Positions 24,348-35,800 of a stretch of 64,000 nucleotides of DNA are shown here, one piece after another. A program made the position numbers and the translations under genes. Location: positions 33,431,280 through 33,495,279 of the forward strand of contig NC_083605.1 of assembly GCF_029168945.1 (NCBI RefSeq). Reading direction: 5' to 3'. The stretch's first letter is position 1, and each line of letters starts with the position of its first letter. The notes under the pieces are model-generated. The model was not told the origin of the DNA, did not search any database, and saw only the letters and a program-made list of their open reading frames with translations. The stretch comes from Cannabis sativa (taxonomy: Eukaryota; Streptophyta; Magnoliopsida; Rosales; Cannabaceae).

Positions 24348-24888
24348 TCGGCTCTTGAAAACCTGGCCTATCCCTTTAATCTTCAACCCGTTTCACAAAA
24401 TGACAAAAGTACATAAACAGGACATTTTTAAGAAATATATGTTTTACAGTTTTTTACCTGTATAGATTGTTTTTACCAAACAATGGAAAAAAAAGACCGC
24501 TTGTATTTTGTTAAAAAAATTAAAATTGGTAAAATTATTAAAAAAACTGGACATCCCTAATTTATTTTTTTTTAAAAAAAAAATTATTACTATTCGGTAT
24601 TTATGAAAATATTTCAATTAATAATAATAGAGATATGCTCTTTGGGGTTTTACTGGGCCGAAGTCCAAATTACACCGCTATTATCCAAGAATGTACCTGA
24701 CCTGCGATAATTAATAACAGGAAACAATATTTTCACTCATACAATACAAACACATAAAAACAGAGTTAACAAGTGAATAATACAAGTAATGGGACTAATA
24801 AAGAGTAAAGAAAATATACAAAAACAAAAAATAAAAAATTACTATGTGTACTTCATTACTCTTTTTTTTTTAAAATGAAAGTCATCAT
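24348..24888. other. AT-rich spacer
   Basis: Homopolymer-rich sequence with no coding match seen on either strand. Confidence 0.4.
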
Positions 24889-25260
24889 TTATTTAACGAA
24901 TAATTTCGTTACCAAGCTCCGTAACAGCTCAACTGGAACAGTGTCCAAATTAAAAAGGCAATCAAGATGAGATATAGAGGCCCTTGCAAAGAAATGAGCC
25001 CGCTATATTTGCTGATCGTTTTACAAAATAAAAAAAAACATTACGCAAAGTACTTAAATAAACTTTTGCAATCATTAACAACTTTGCCAAACAAGTAAAG
25101 CATAACCACAGAGCTATAGATAGCTTGTACAACCGAAAGACAATCCGTTTCTCAAAACAAACTTAACCACGAATGATCTTTGATCCAACTCAAAGTCTCC
25201 CGGACCCCAATTACTTCGGCCACCACAGGAGAAATCGAATCATGGAACAACTTTGTACCG
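24889..25260 (-). pseudogene. RNase H-like (RVT_3 type) domain remnant
   Basis: Minus-strand translation gives HDSISPVVAEVIGVRETL then SWIKDHSWLSLF, a stop, ETDCLSVVQAIYSS, and after another stop KRSANIA with a one-base shift into AHFFARASISHLD. It ends LRSLVTKLFVK and a stop at 24889-24891. This is the plant LINE/retroelement-type RNase H domain (PF13456-like), with the conserved D of the ETDC motif and the SAN..AH..AR tail. It lies upstream, in minus sense, of the zf-RVT remnant at 22920-23757, which has its own terminus, so it derives from a different element. Confidence 0.72.
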
Positions 25261-25383
25261 CTCCTCTACAAGAAAGCATGTGTACTTCATTACTTTATTA
25301 CTCAAAATATGTGACTTTTTTCAACATACAAAATACTACGAAGTACCTGTTAAAAACATTTATTATAGAGGATTTAGTCTGTT

Positions 25384-25520
25384 AAGATATTTGTTAGGAT
25401 TAGTTAGTTCTACTAAAAAAATTCATTTTTAAGCTTTTGCTGTTGGTTCTCATCAGCTTGTATATAAACTCTTGTAATCTAGTCTAATGAGTATTGTAAT
25501 ATACAACTGATTCATATTTA
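25384..25520 (+). repeat. possible LTR fragment of a short-LTR copia
   Basis: Sequence beginning TGTTAAGATATTTGTTAGG, with GTATATAAACTC (TATA-like, about 25458-25469) and then a T/A-rich stretch, resembles short copia LTRs. No second LTR, primer-binding site or target duplication was found, so this is tentative. Confidence 0.25.
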
Positions 25521-27110
25521 CTCTTTGCCTCGATATTATATGTTACGATTAAGTTACTGTGTGCTAAATTTAGTAATTTACGAAATAAATTATTTACAAC
25601 TTCGTAACTATTCATCCAATTATTATTCACTTAATAGTTTGGAACTCTTTGTTTACAATTTTATCATTACTATATGCTATGATTTGGTTACTTACTTTTT
25701 AAATTAATGTCTTTTTGACAATTTGTTTGACTTATGAAACTAATTATACTAATCATTTTGTAACTATGTGATAATAATATTTTCAAGAGATTATCAAATT
25801 TATAAGTTATGGTTTGATTACTGTTTGTTAATCATTTTTGTGAATTAACATATTTTTACTCTCAATTACCATTTGTAACTTCTAAGTTACACCTTAGGTA
25901 CCATATGATTTAGTAACTACGATAGTTACATGTTACAATTATTAATAGTGACGTAAGACATATGATACTTTTGAAAAGGAAATAATAGTCTCACAGACAG
26001 TAACAGTATAAATAAGATAAATAATTCCTTCAGAAAAATGTTCAGACAATAATAAATAAATAGTTGATCGTTTATGAGCTGGGCTTGTGCCCATATTCTT
26101 AACAATATCATATTTTCACGTATAAAAAGATCCCAAAAATTGCAAAATACTATTTTTTGTACAAAAATTTAAAAAAATAACATAGGGCATCACCCATTTT
26201 AGAAAAAAGTAAGGATATATACACACATTATTTACATTTTGATAAATACATAGCAAGTTACTTTCAGAAATTCCTAAAGAGTGTTAATAATATTGATGAT
26301 TAAAACATATAATATTAAGAGCTGAAATATCAATAATAATAATAATAATAATGAAAACTAAAATAAAGATCAACACATATTAATATATATATAGATATAT
26401 ATTAAGTTAATATTACGTGTATAGTGCATATATAGGTTGATGTTACGTGTATACGCCTATGTAGTTTTTTTCTTAAAATTAAATTCCTGATGTTAAATTA
26501 AATACATTTATTTTTAATGTTTTTCAATTAGGTAATACATTTTTTTTAAAAAAAATTTTGAAAAAAAAATTAAAATTTTTATATTAAATATATTTAAAAT
26601 TTTTGAAATCGGGTTTAATATATATTTTTTATATTAATATCTACAAAATTTTTATTTTTAAATATATATAATAATATTATAAAATTAATAATATTAAAAA
26701 TATTTTAAGTATTTTAATTTTAAATTTAAATTAAAATATCTTTATAGTAAATATTTACATTATTTTTTAATGTATATAAAATTTCTTTATATAAAATATC
26801 TATATAATTTTTATTTTTAAATATATATAATAATATTATAAAATTAATAAAAAAAAATATCCTATTAAGTAATAGTATATTCAACGTAGAAAACTAAAAA
26901 ATATGGTTAAACTAAGAATTCCGTTATATAGTCACATTTTCTATAGAATAGCTATATATATAGGAAGATTCTTCTGTAGGACTTCCAAAAAGACCATATC
27001 GGTGGGAGTGTCATGGACCCAATAATAGGGTGACACAAAATAAATTTTGGAAGGATATGAAACACTACAACATAATCTCTTCTCCCTATTCTAAATAAAA
27101 CTCTGTTTCT
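25521..27110. other. AT-rich spacer with simple and low-copy repeats
   Basis: No gene. Contains diverged words of the form TTATG.TTTGATTACT about every 130 bp (near 25540, 25675, 25803), a short (AAT)n run at about 26330-26353, and two copies of a roughly 60-bp AT-rich segment (about 26637 and 26797) sharing TTTTTATTTTTAAATATATA. Open frames at 25525-25707 and 25926-26111 are chance. Confidence 0.4.
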
Positions 27111-27115
27111 TTTTT

Positions 27116-27335
27116 CTCTAAACTGGTGGAGCTAACACATCTAATTAATGCACAAATATATACAGTTATGAATATCTATAAAAAAATACAGTTATGAAAT
27201 TCTTGGGGTGATTAATTTTTTATGAATATCTAATTAATTTTTTCTCTAAACTGGTGGAGCTAACACATCTAATTAATCCACAATTTCTAAACTGGTGGAG
27301 CTAACAAATCTAATTAATGCACAAATATAACCATT
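27116..27335 (+). repeat. three copies of a ~36-bp motif
   Basis: The segment TCTAAACTGGTGGAGCTAAC followed by A(C/A)ATCTAATTAAT and a short CACAA tail occurs at about 27116, 27243 and 27287. The last two copies are nearly adjacent and the first is about 127 bp upstream. No gene is associated. Confidence 0.75.
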
Positions 27336-27593
27336 ATTAACAAAGAAGATATGGGAATCCATTAATTTCATTCCTATTTTTTTTCTAAAAAAGAAATAGA
27401 CCTAAAAAAATTACAAGAAGAAATAATAATTTAGTGTTTTGCAGGTAACAAAACAAAACTTTCACTTAATGACGTGTCAAAACAAGACTCGCATAAAACA
27501 CCCCATACATGGTGAGATCTTTTTTACATCCTCATAGTAAAAATTCTTATATATATGAAACAAATAATAAAAATTGACATTAATGGTGAAAGT

Positions 27594-27840
27594 TGTTATA
27601 AATATTAATAATTATGTGGATGTCCAAATTTTTTATTTATTGTCATTAATTGTAATCAACATTCATCTTTTTCTTAGTTTCTCTTTTTCTTAGTTTCTTA
27701 ATATTTCACTCTTGTATTTGTATAAATAGAGGTTCACCCCATTGGAATAAACAACTGTGATTTTCTCATTCACTTTCTCTTTCTCTCTTCATCTTCTTCT
27801 TCTTTAATTCTTCTCATCTACTTTATATTATTTTATAACA
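27594..27840 (+). repeat. short copia LTR (247 bp)
   Basis: Begins TGTTATAAATATTAAT and ends ...ATTATTTTATAACA, with matching 7-bp inverted ends (TGTTATA/TATAACA). A TATA box, TATAAATAG, is at 27721-27729, followed by a pyrimidine-rich stretch. A primer-binding-site-like sequence follows at 27841, so this is a 5' LTR in plus orientation. No second copy of the LTR is found in the window. Confidence 0.82.
27721..27729 (+). promoter_or_regulatory. TATA box of short copia LTR
   Basis: TATAAATAG about 110 bp before the LTR end, followed by CT-rich sequence. Typical of an LTR core promoter. Confidence 0.7.
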
Positions 27841-29399
27841 CGTTATCAGCACGAGTCTCTGCCCAAGCTTCAAGCATGAGTCTCTGCCCAAGTCTCAATG
27901 TAAGTATCTTGTTAAAGTTCTTGAATTGTTTTAAAGTCAAAATACACTAAGTATATATTTATATATATACTCATCTGACTGAACAATTTCAAGAATTATT
28001 TGGTTTCCTTTTTCTTTTTATCTATATATCTATATATTATATATGTATGTATATGTTTTTATATATTTATTATTGATTTCATATATATATATAAAGAATA
28101 TGTTCTTATCATTCATAATATTTACAATATATGCGTGCCTATGATATGATAGAGAAAATCTGTATAAATTATACATATATCCTGAAGATTATGTATCATC
28201 GATAAAATATTGCATATATCCTGATGATTATGCATTCTCAGTAAAATCTTGCATATATCCTGAAGATTATGCAAACGTAATATTCATTATATAGTTGATG
28301 GATATATAATGAAAGAAATGAGTACATATTTATGTATATGTTATTGTATCCTTTGAGGACAATGAAAAATAATCTAATATCGATATAGATTTTGACAAAC
28401 ATTTCTTGAAGTAAATATTTTATATTTGTCAAAAAAAATGATTGTATTTATGTGAATACAACTAAAGAATCATTAAAAATGATTATTATTGATGCAATTT
28501 TATAGTGGGTTATGAATACCCAAAAAGAATGTTAAGAAAATTGCATTGAAACATCAAAGTATAAGAATAACAGTGAGCATGACTAATGTTATTTAAATAC
28601 ATGAGACATGTATTTATTGTTCATCATTCCCTGCAGAGAATGATACGAATTGAATTCAACTACTTTTAAAGATTGTTTGTATTAGTCATGTTACTATACA
28701 TTGTTATTACTTGCCATGTTGGAAATTATTACATGTGACATATATTAAAGATCAAATTTTACATACATCTTGGAGATTATGCAAAAATTGTATTCGTATA
28801 TTCTTTGAAATATTGTTAAAAAAATTGTTGAGCAATTTCTTTTTATATATGAACAAGTTATAAATTTTTAAGAAATTTATAATAATGTTCTACTTGTTCA
28901 ACGTCATTCCCCGAAGTGAATGTAATGATTTTAAATAATCAATGACATTGTTTGCTACTCAAATATTTCCAGAAGAAATTGGAAACAACCAAAAGATGAA
29001 ATACCACACACAACCAAAGTGCATGAAATCTATATATCATGTGTGGAATTGAATAATAGTAGTCGCGTACCTGTAGTACGGACGCACTTATAATCAAGAT
29101 AAAAGTATATTTGATTATTTAATAGAATGTGAATTGTAAAAATTTATTGTACATTTAGAATATTTAAATATCATTCCCTGAGGAGAATGAATAGACATGA
29201 AATTCTATTTCAAAGAATATAGATTTCACATATATTGGTAATGCGAGAAGCAAATTAATATATACATATTTTATTATTTCTTGAAATCAATAGTTTCAAA
29301 CTATTGTTGGTACAAGATATGTATATGTGCAGTTACTATTTAATTCAGTTTGCATATTCCTAGAAGTTGATATATAATTTAGTATGACTAACTGCGAAT
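27841..29399 (+). mobile_element. leader of the short-LTR copia, truncated
   Basis: Starts with CGTTATCAGCACGAG, the primer-binding-site context I know from a group of plant copia elements. The word GAGTCTCTGCCCAAG occurs twice just after it. The rest is AT-rich and without long frames; it ends abruptly at 29399 where a Tekay-type LTR begins. It carries many short imperfect palindromes (see the separate entry). gag and pol are missing. The frame at 28238-28432 (minus) is chance. Confidence 0.65.
28171..28273 (+). repeat. 40-bp tandem hairpin repeat in copia leader
   Basis: Three tandem units of 39-40 bp (starting at 28171, 28211 and 28250), each centred on a palindrome CATATATCCTGA(A/T)GATTATG. 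The first copy has outer bases ATA...TAT where the other two have TG...CA, so the arms change together. Related single palindromes follow at about 28624, 28904 and 29171 (CATTCCCTG..GAGAATG type). Confidence 0.75.
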
Positions 29400-30940
29400 C
29401 CAGCCTATACTCAGTACTCTAGTCATACTGATATGGTAGCACATAATTGATACTATCTGATAGCCTAGCATATATCTGTTGGCATCTCGGTGCAACTCTA
29501 TGTACACCTCACTGTTGCCCTAATATGCTAATCTGATGGCTATAGATTTGCCTAACATATATCTGTTGGTATCTTGGTGCAACTCTATGTACACCTCACC
29601 GATACCCTGATATGTTATTCTGACGGCAACTAACATGTACGCTAAACATGTAATCACATATGCATGACATTATACTAATCTTACCTCAATTCCGAATTCA
29701 GGTGTGCCGGTCAACCTGAGTGGAACAACTGCTCGGTGGATTATAGGCTCCTAAATCACATCGATAACAACATGAATAAGTGACTCGCTAAATCACAACC
29801 GAGACTTAGGTTTTAAACCAAAAACCTATCTACTGCAACTTAATATGGCATACCCTAAACTAGCAGGGAATCAACCAACTAGAAACCTGAAACTGACGCG
29901 AAACGATAAGCTGAAAAATTGGGTTTCCCCTGCTGCAAAATCCGGGTAACTGGTTTTACAAGCTTTGTAAAACCGGTTAGCCGGTTTTACCCATAAAACC
30001 AAAAAAATTCGAAACCTTAACCAAATCGTTTCCAAACCCAACCAAACTTTCCAAACCTGCATATAATGCCCCAATAAACATATTCCCAGCAACAAAACAG
30101 CAATCAAAGCTCAAATTTGAATTTCACCATTAAATTCAAGTTTGAGTTCTAAAACTCAAAACTTGGCTAAACCTTCAAACAACTACCAATTCATGCCTAA
30201 TTCAAAATATTAAACCATAACAAAACCTCTGAAAACAATAACAAACAACTACAACAACTACAACAGCCAAACCATCAATTCATGCAAAAATTCCATTTCT
30301 TAAAATTCAAGAAAACTAGAGAGGGAAGTGCTAGAAGCTTACCCTGGCTTGGAATCACTAAGAATTGCTAGAAAATACAGCAAATTGATGAAGAAAAACA
30401 AAGAACCCTAGCTGGTCCTATAGGGTTCGAATGAGAGAGAGAGCTTGAGAGAAAAGAGCTTTTTCCTTAACTTTGTAAAAATGAGTAAATGAAATGATTT
30501 TCCCTTGTTTTATTAAATTGTTTCAGCCAAAATAAAGCATCAAAAAATCCGATTAAACATAAAAGATTTATTCCACTAAAGACCAAAAGCTAATGGGCCA
30601 AAATGACCTTTTGCCCCTCCCACACTAAAAGGCATAAAAAGACACTAAAGGGTATTTTTGGGAAATTCTAAAATCCCGACTATTCCCGACATTCCCAATG
30701 TCTAAACAATTGTCCCACTAGTAAAAATACTAAGATGTGATTCTAATAACCATACACCGCATTCCAATGTTACCGGGCACAAAAATATGCAAAATTATGA
30801 AACTCCTATATGTAGCATGAAAATACATTCCGAATTCAAACAAATCATCATAAATAATTAATTCAATATTAATAAATAATTTTCATAATAAAGCCCTAAT
30901 TATCTGTTAATTTCCAAATTAAAGCTAAGCGGTCTTTACA
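29400..30940 (-). repeat. Tekay-type LTR fragment, 3' truncated
   Basis: Minus-strand LTR beginning at 30940 (TGTAAAGACCGCTTAGC), with about 1540 bp retained. It stops at 29400 within the CAGCCTATACTC region, so the last several hundred bases are missing. It is closest to the Tekay-4 LTR (43293-45212) by eye, for example in the AGCTTT..AATTTGGAAATTA start and the GTTAACCGGTTTTAC words. GAGA-rich sequence lies near 30430-30460. An internal tandem duplication is listed separately. The frame at 29871-30107 is LTR sequence. Confidence 0.82.
29459..29627 (-). repeat. ~85-bp tandem duplication within the LTR
   Basis: Two adjacent copies sharing GGTGCAACTCTATGTACACC and the flanking ATATATCTGTTGG word, at about 29459-29541 and 29545-29627, with about ten differences. 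The other Tekay LTRs carry this segment once. Confidence 0.75.
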
Positions 30941-32580
30941 TTTAGCTTTGCCCTTACCTACACATGTAAACAATATCTTTGAGTCGAAAGACTCAATAAG
31001 AAAAGTATAATCATAATTATAAATATAACCCGAATTATAATTAGGTTCCCATACACCCAACTGTTATCATATCCCCGCACCCTAGGCGGTACTGAGTACT
31101 CTAGTCATACTCTAGTTATTTTGATGTGATAGCATCGATTAGTATTTGAGCCAAACATACATCTATCAGTATCCAATACGACTCTACGTATATTGATACC
31201 GCTATCGATGTAATCTAACAGGCTTAATAAATATGTACTCTAAACATGTAAATACATATGCATATCATTATACTAATCTTACCTCGTTTCTAAATTCAGG
31301 TGGTTCGGTCAACCTGAGTGGAACAACTGCTGGACGATTTAAAGGTCCATAAATCACAATATTCGTAAAATTGATGATTGATGCTCTAAATCACTTTTCG
31401 GGAACTTAAAATCAAAACTAAAAGTTTTCCTATCGATGGATAACATGGCAATACTCTAAAAATCCCGAAAACATGAAAAACTTGGGTGCCAATAAATGCC
31501 CGAACCGGTAGACCAATTCCCAACTGGAAAATCAATTCTGTGAGGGTCTGCCTAGGGACGAACCGGAAGACCAGTTGCTACAAGTCCAACTGAATCGGTC
31601 GACCGATTCAGTGCAGGAAACACAAAAACACACCTTAATAAAAAAAAAATAGACCCCAAACGTCTCCAAACTTTCTAGACCTCCTTATATGGCCATAATA
31701 AACATAAATTAAGCAATATAACTGAATACAAACCCCATAAATCAGAATACCATGAGAGAGCAAAGTTTGAGCTCTAACATTCAAACTTTGCTCAAACACA
31801 AAAACAACACTCAAATCAACTCCAAACCAGCTTAAATAACTTATAATTAACCTCAGAAATCATAACCAAACTTAAATTACACCTATAGTAATCTAATCTC
31901 AAAATTAAATTGCATGAAACACAAGTTTTAAATCCTTAAAAAGTCAAGAGAAAGAGAGAAGAGCTTGCTTACCTTAAATGGGAACTTAGAGATGCAATCA
32001 AACTTTGCTAAATCACCAAGAGAGGACCTGAAAAATCTAGGTTGGCTGCTGGTTCCTCAAGGGATCGAGAGAAAGAGAGAGTAATGGAGAGAGAGAAAGG
32101 GTTTTCTTTCTAATTTTTCTATTTTTGACAAAAGAAGATAAAACCTAATGTTTATCCAACATTCTACTAACTTGATTTAGATTGCTAATTCAATTATAAG
32201 TCAGTAAAGGATAGAGGAAACATATGGTAAAAAGACCATTTTGCCCTTGCTTAAGCCAAAAAGTATCTGTACCACCTAGGGGTGTTTTGGTCAAACCTAA
32301 TACCTCGAATAATCCCAAAATTTACAACGTCTATCTATATTGCCCGACCATTACTAAAATACTAAACCATAAGAAAATGTGACTCTATCGGCCAAACGTC
32401 GCGTTCCAATGTTGCCGGGCATAAAATATGAAAAATATAAAATTTTATATATAACATAAATATCACATGTGGAATTCAAATATATCTCCATAAGTTGATA
32501 AATGATAATTCAAAATATAATTTTGAAATTAAGCCCTAATTATCTTGTAATTCTCATACTAAAATTAAGCGGTCTTTACA
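30941..32580 (-). repeat. Tekay-2 3' LTR, missing its last ~310 bp
   Basis: Starts in minus sense at 32580 (TGTAAAGACCGCTTAATTT) just after the A-rich end of the internal region. It runs to 30941, where it stops at the word AGGTAAGGGCAAAGCTAAA and is joined directly to another LTR's start. It contains a GAGA tract at about 32058-32098. The break point lies at the same edge as the neighbouring fragment's intact end, so a later LTR insertion followed by deletion is likely. Confidence 0.85.
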
Positions 32581-32599
32581 ATTATCCCCGATTAAAAGG

Positions 32600-33900
32600 A
32601 TTTCATACTCAAAATCTACCCTAAACAACTCTTGATATTGAGCCCTCATGTTAGAGTCCAATTCCCAGGTGGATTCCTCCACCTTACTGTTTCTCGAGAC
32701 CACCTTGACCAAAGCTATGGTCTTGTTTCAAAGGACCTTATCTAAACTATCTAAAATTTGAACTGGTTGCTCTTCGTATGATAAGTCCGGCTGAAGTTCT
32801 ATGTTTTCATAACTCAGCACATGAGTAGGCTCTGAAACGTATTTTCGTAACATAAAGACATGAAATACGTTATGGATTAATGAAAGTGCTGGAGGCAAGG
32901 CTAGACGACATGCTACCAGTCAAACCTTCTCGAGAATCTTAAAAGGCCCTATAAACCTAGGACATAACTTGCCCTTTTTTCTCGAAATGTTTAATCTCCT
33001 TCATTGGAGACAATCGTAGGAATACATGATCTCCTACATAAAATTCTATGTTACCATGCTTCGGATCTGCATAGCTCTTTTGCCTACTCTGAGAGGCAAG
33101 CATTCTTGCACTGATCTTTTCTATAACTTCATTGGTCTGTTGCACTTATTCTAGACCTAAGTATTTTCTTTCTCTAGTCTCATCCCAAAGAATTAAAGAT
33201 CTGCACTTCCTGCCATACAACATCTCATAAGGAGCCATCTCTATTGTACTCTGATAGCTATTGTTGTATGAAAATTCTATCAATGGTAGATACTTGCTCT
33301 AGGAGCCTTCAAAATCAATTCACAGGCTCGCAACATATCTTTAGGTATCAATAATTTCCTCTCAGATTGTCCATCAGTCTGAGGTTGAAAAGCTCTACTA
33401 AACTTCTACTTTGTACCCATGGCTCGTTGGAGACTTAATTTGCCAAAATTGAATGGTAAACTTCGGATCCATATTCGATATAATGGTCTTTGGAGCCCCA
33501 AGTAACCTCACTATTTCTTTCATGTATTATTCTGTGTACTGATCCACTGTAAAGATTATTTTCACTTGTAGAAATTTGTTGACTTAGTAAATTGATCCAC
33601 CACAACCCAAATAGAATCGTACATCCACGTGGTTCTAGGTAGCCCGACCACAAAATCAAAAGTGACATCTTCCCTCTTCCACTCAGGAAGAGTCAGAGGC
33701 TGCAACGAGCCTGTAGGTCTCTGGTGTTCATCCTTAATCCACTAGCAAGTCAAGCATCGGGATAGAAATTCTACCACATCCTTCTTCATCCCGTACCACC
33801 AGTAGAAGGGTTTTAAATCCTAAAACATTTTGGTAGTGCCAGGATGCAATGAATAAGGAGTGGTATGAGCTTCTTTGAGAATCTCATTTCTAAGTAACTT
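32600..33900 (-). pseudogene. Tekay-2 integrase and chromodomain-like tail
   Basis: Minus-strand translation shows HTTPYSLHPGTTK (zinc-binding part, about 33835-33870) and CLTC near 33755. The core follows: FDFVVGLP near 33645 and NMDPKFTIQF near 33460, retaining both Asp residues, then HPQ-like QPQTDGQSER near 33375, retaining the Glu lost in Tekay-1. The frame 32957-33145 holds RQKSYADPKHGNIEFYVGDH and the hydrophobic FLRLSP segment of the C-terminal domain. The tail has SYEEQPVQILD and VEESTWELDS (about 32650-32790). Several stops. Confidence 0.83.
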
Positions 33901-35356
33901 GCCCAGGAACCTTCCTACTAAGGGCACCTGCCACCACATTGGCCTTCATGGGATGGTAAAGAATTTTGCAATAGTATTCCTTGGCCAATTCCAACCATTG
34001 CCTCTATCTCATATTCAAATCTTTCTGGGTAAAGAAATATTTGAGGCTCTTATGATCGGTGTAAATCTCGCAATTTTCTTCGTAGAGATAATGCCGCCAA
34101 ATATTCAAAGCAAAAACTATCGCGACAAGTTTTAAATCGTGAGTTAGGTATCACTATTCATATTCCTTTAACTAAAGGGAGGCATAAGTGATGACCCGAT
34201 CAGCTTGCATCAAAACACATCCCAACCCTCGTTTGGATGCATCATACTAAACGACGAACTTCTCTTTATCAGATGGTAGGGCTAACACTAGAGCTGTAAT
34301 CAACCTCTGTTTTAATTCCAAGAAGCTTGTTTCACACTTGTATATCCACAAAAACCGCTAATTCCTTTTAGTGAGTTTGGTTAAAGGTGTTGAGATCTTA
34401 GAAAATCCTTCAACAAACTGACGCTAATAACCAACCAAACCAGAAAACTTATGACTTCTATAACTATCTTTGGTCTCGACCAATCCCTAACGGACTCAAT
34501 CTTCCTTGGATTGACCTTGATCCCATCCTTACTAATAATGTGACAAAGAAAAGACACTTGGGATAGCCAAAATTCACACTTTTTAAACTTAGCATACAGT
34601 TTATGTTCCCGTAATCGCTGCAGAACAATCCAGAGGTGTTGTTCCTATTCTGCTTCTAATATGAGAGTACACAAGGATGTCATCGATAAATACTATAACA
34701 CATATATCGAGAAAATCCTTGAATACCCTATTCATCAGATCCATAAAAGCTGTCGGAGTGTTGGTTAGTCCAAAAGACATAAACAAAAATTCATAGTGGC
34801 CATACCTAGTGCGAAGAGCAGTCTTTGGAATGTCCTCCTCTTAGATTCTTAACTGATGGTAGCCTGATCGAAGATTAATCTTAGAAAAGAGTGTCTTTCC
34901 CTAAAGTTGATCCAACAGATCATCGATCGTAGGCAAAGCATACTTATTCTTGATATTTAATTTATTTAATTCTCGGTAGTCAATGCACATGCATAGGGAT
35001 CTGTCTTTCTTTTTAATAAATAACATGGGAGCTCCCCAGGGTGACACACTAGATCGTGAAAACCCTAGGTCAAGCATCCCCTGAAGCTGAATCTTTAATT
35101 CTTTAAGCTCTGTCAGAGCCATTCTGTAAGGTGCCTTAGAAACTGGTTCTACTCTCGGTGCTAAGTCAATAAAAAAATCTATTTCTCTCTGCGGTGGTAA
35201 ACTCCGAAGTTCATCAAGAAATACATCTAAAAATTCTTGAAGCAATCTGATGTCCTCTGGCCGAATTGATTCAGGCTGTCTGGTATCCAATACCATTGCC
35301 AAAAACCCTAGGCATCCATCTTCTAACAAATCTTTAGCTTTCAATACTAAGATCAC
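33901..35356 (-). pseudogene. Tekay-2 reverse transcriptase and RNase H
   Basis: The frame 34901-35356 carries the RT start: [20 protein letters not shown], then [19 protein letters not shown] and [19 protein letters not shown]. The frame 34601-34786 holds [18 protein letters not shown] and the catalytic [10 protein letters not shown]. RNase H (about 34075-34275) keeps the Asp in the [14 protein letters not shown] segment but has stops after it. In intact relatives this enzyme copies element RNA into DNA. A shift separates the two RT frames. Confidence 0.86.
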
Positions 35357-35362
35357 TGGAAT

Positions 35363-35800
35363 TTAAGATCCCTGAACTGATCCCACAAATACAAATGGTT
35401 CCTCGCTCTCGGGTTGGAAGATCACCATCTTTTTCTTACAGTCAATACTTGCAGAGTACTTGGACAAGAAATCCATTCCAAGTGTGATATCAAAATTTGC
35501 TAAATCTAATTCCACTAAATTAGCACTCAACTCTCTATCCTCAATTTTGATCGACATAGACCTAATCCACCTTTTAGAGATAAATAATTCTCCGCCAGGC
35601 AGTAGGATTCCAAACCCCTTATCATAACTAGCAAAAGATCTACCCAATCTATAAAAAAATTTGGCTGCCACATAAGAATGAGTGGCCCCTGAATCAAACA
35701 ATACAGATAAATAAGAGTTGTTCACCAAGAGATGATCTGTAATAACTAAAGGGCTAGCTTCTGCATCAACCTGAGTAAGATTAAACACCCTTGATAGAGC
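35363..35800 (-). pseudogene. Tekay-2 aspartic protease
   Basis: A 141-codon open frame (35363-35788) with LFDSGATHSYVAAKFFYRLG and GMDFLSKYSASIDCKKKM intact in a single frame, the best-preserved protease of the three Tekay copies. A stop at 35363 separates it from the RT frame by only a few codons (both are in line with the gag-pol order). Confidence 0.87.

Noticed and set aside
25525..25707. Small membrane-protein-like frame
   Set aside because: AT-rich sequence gives hydrophobic codons by chance; no promoter, homologue or conserved copy seen.
28171..28273. CRISPR-like array
   Set aside because: Three 40-bp units with palindromic cores but no spacers of constant length and no cas genes; plant retrotransposon leader context.
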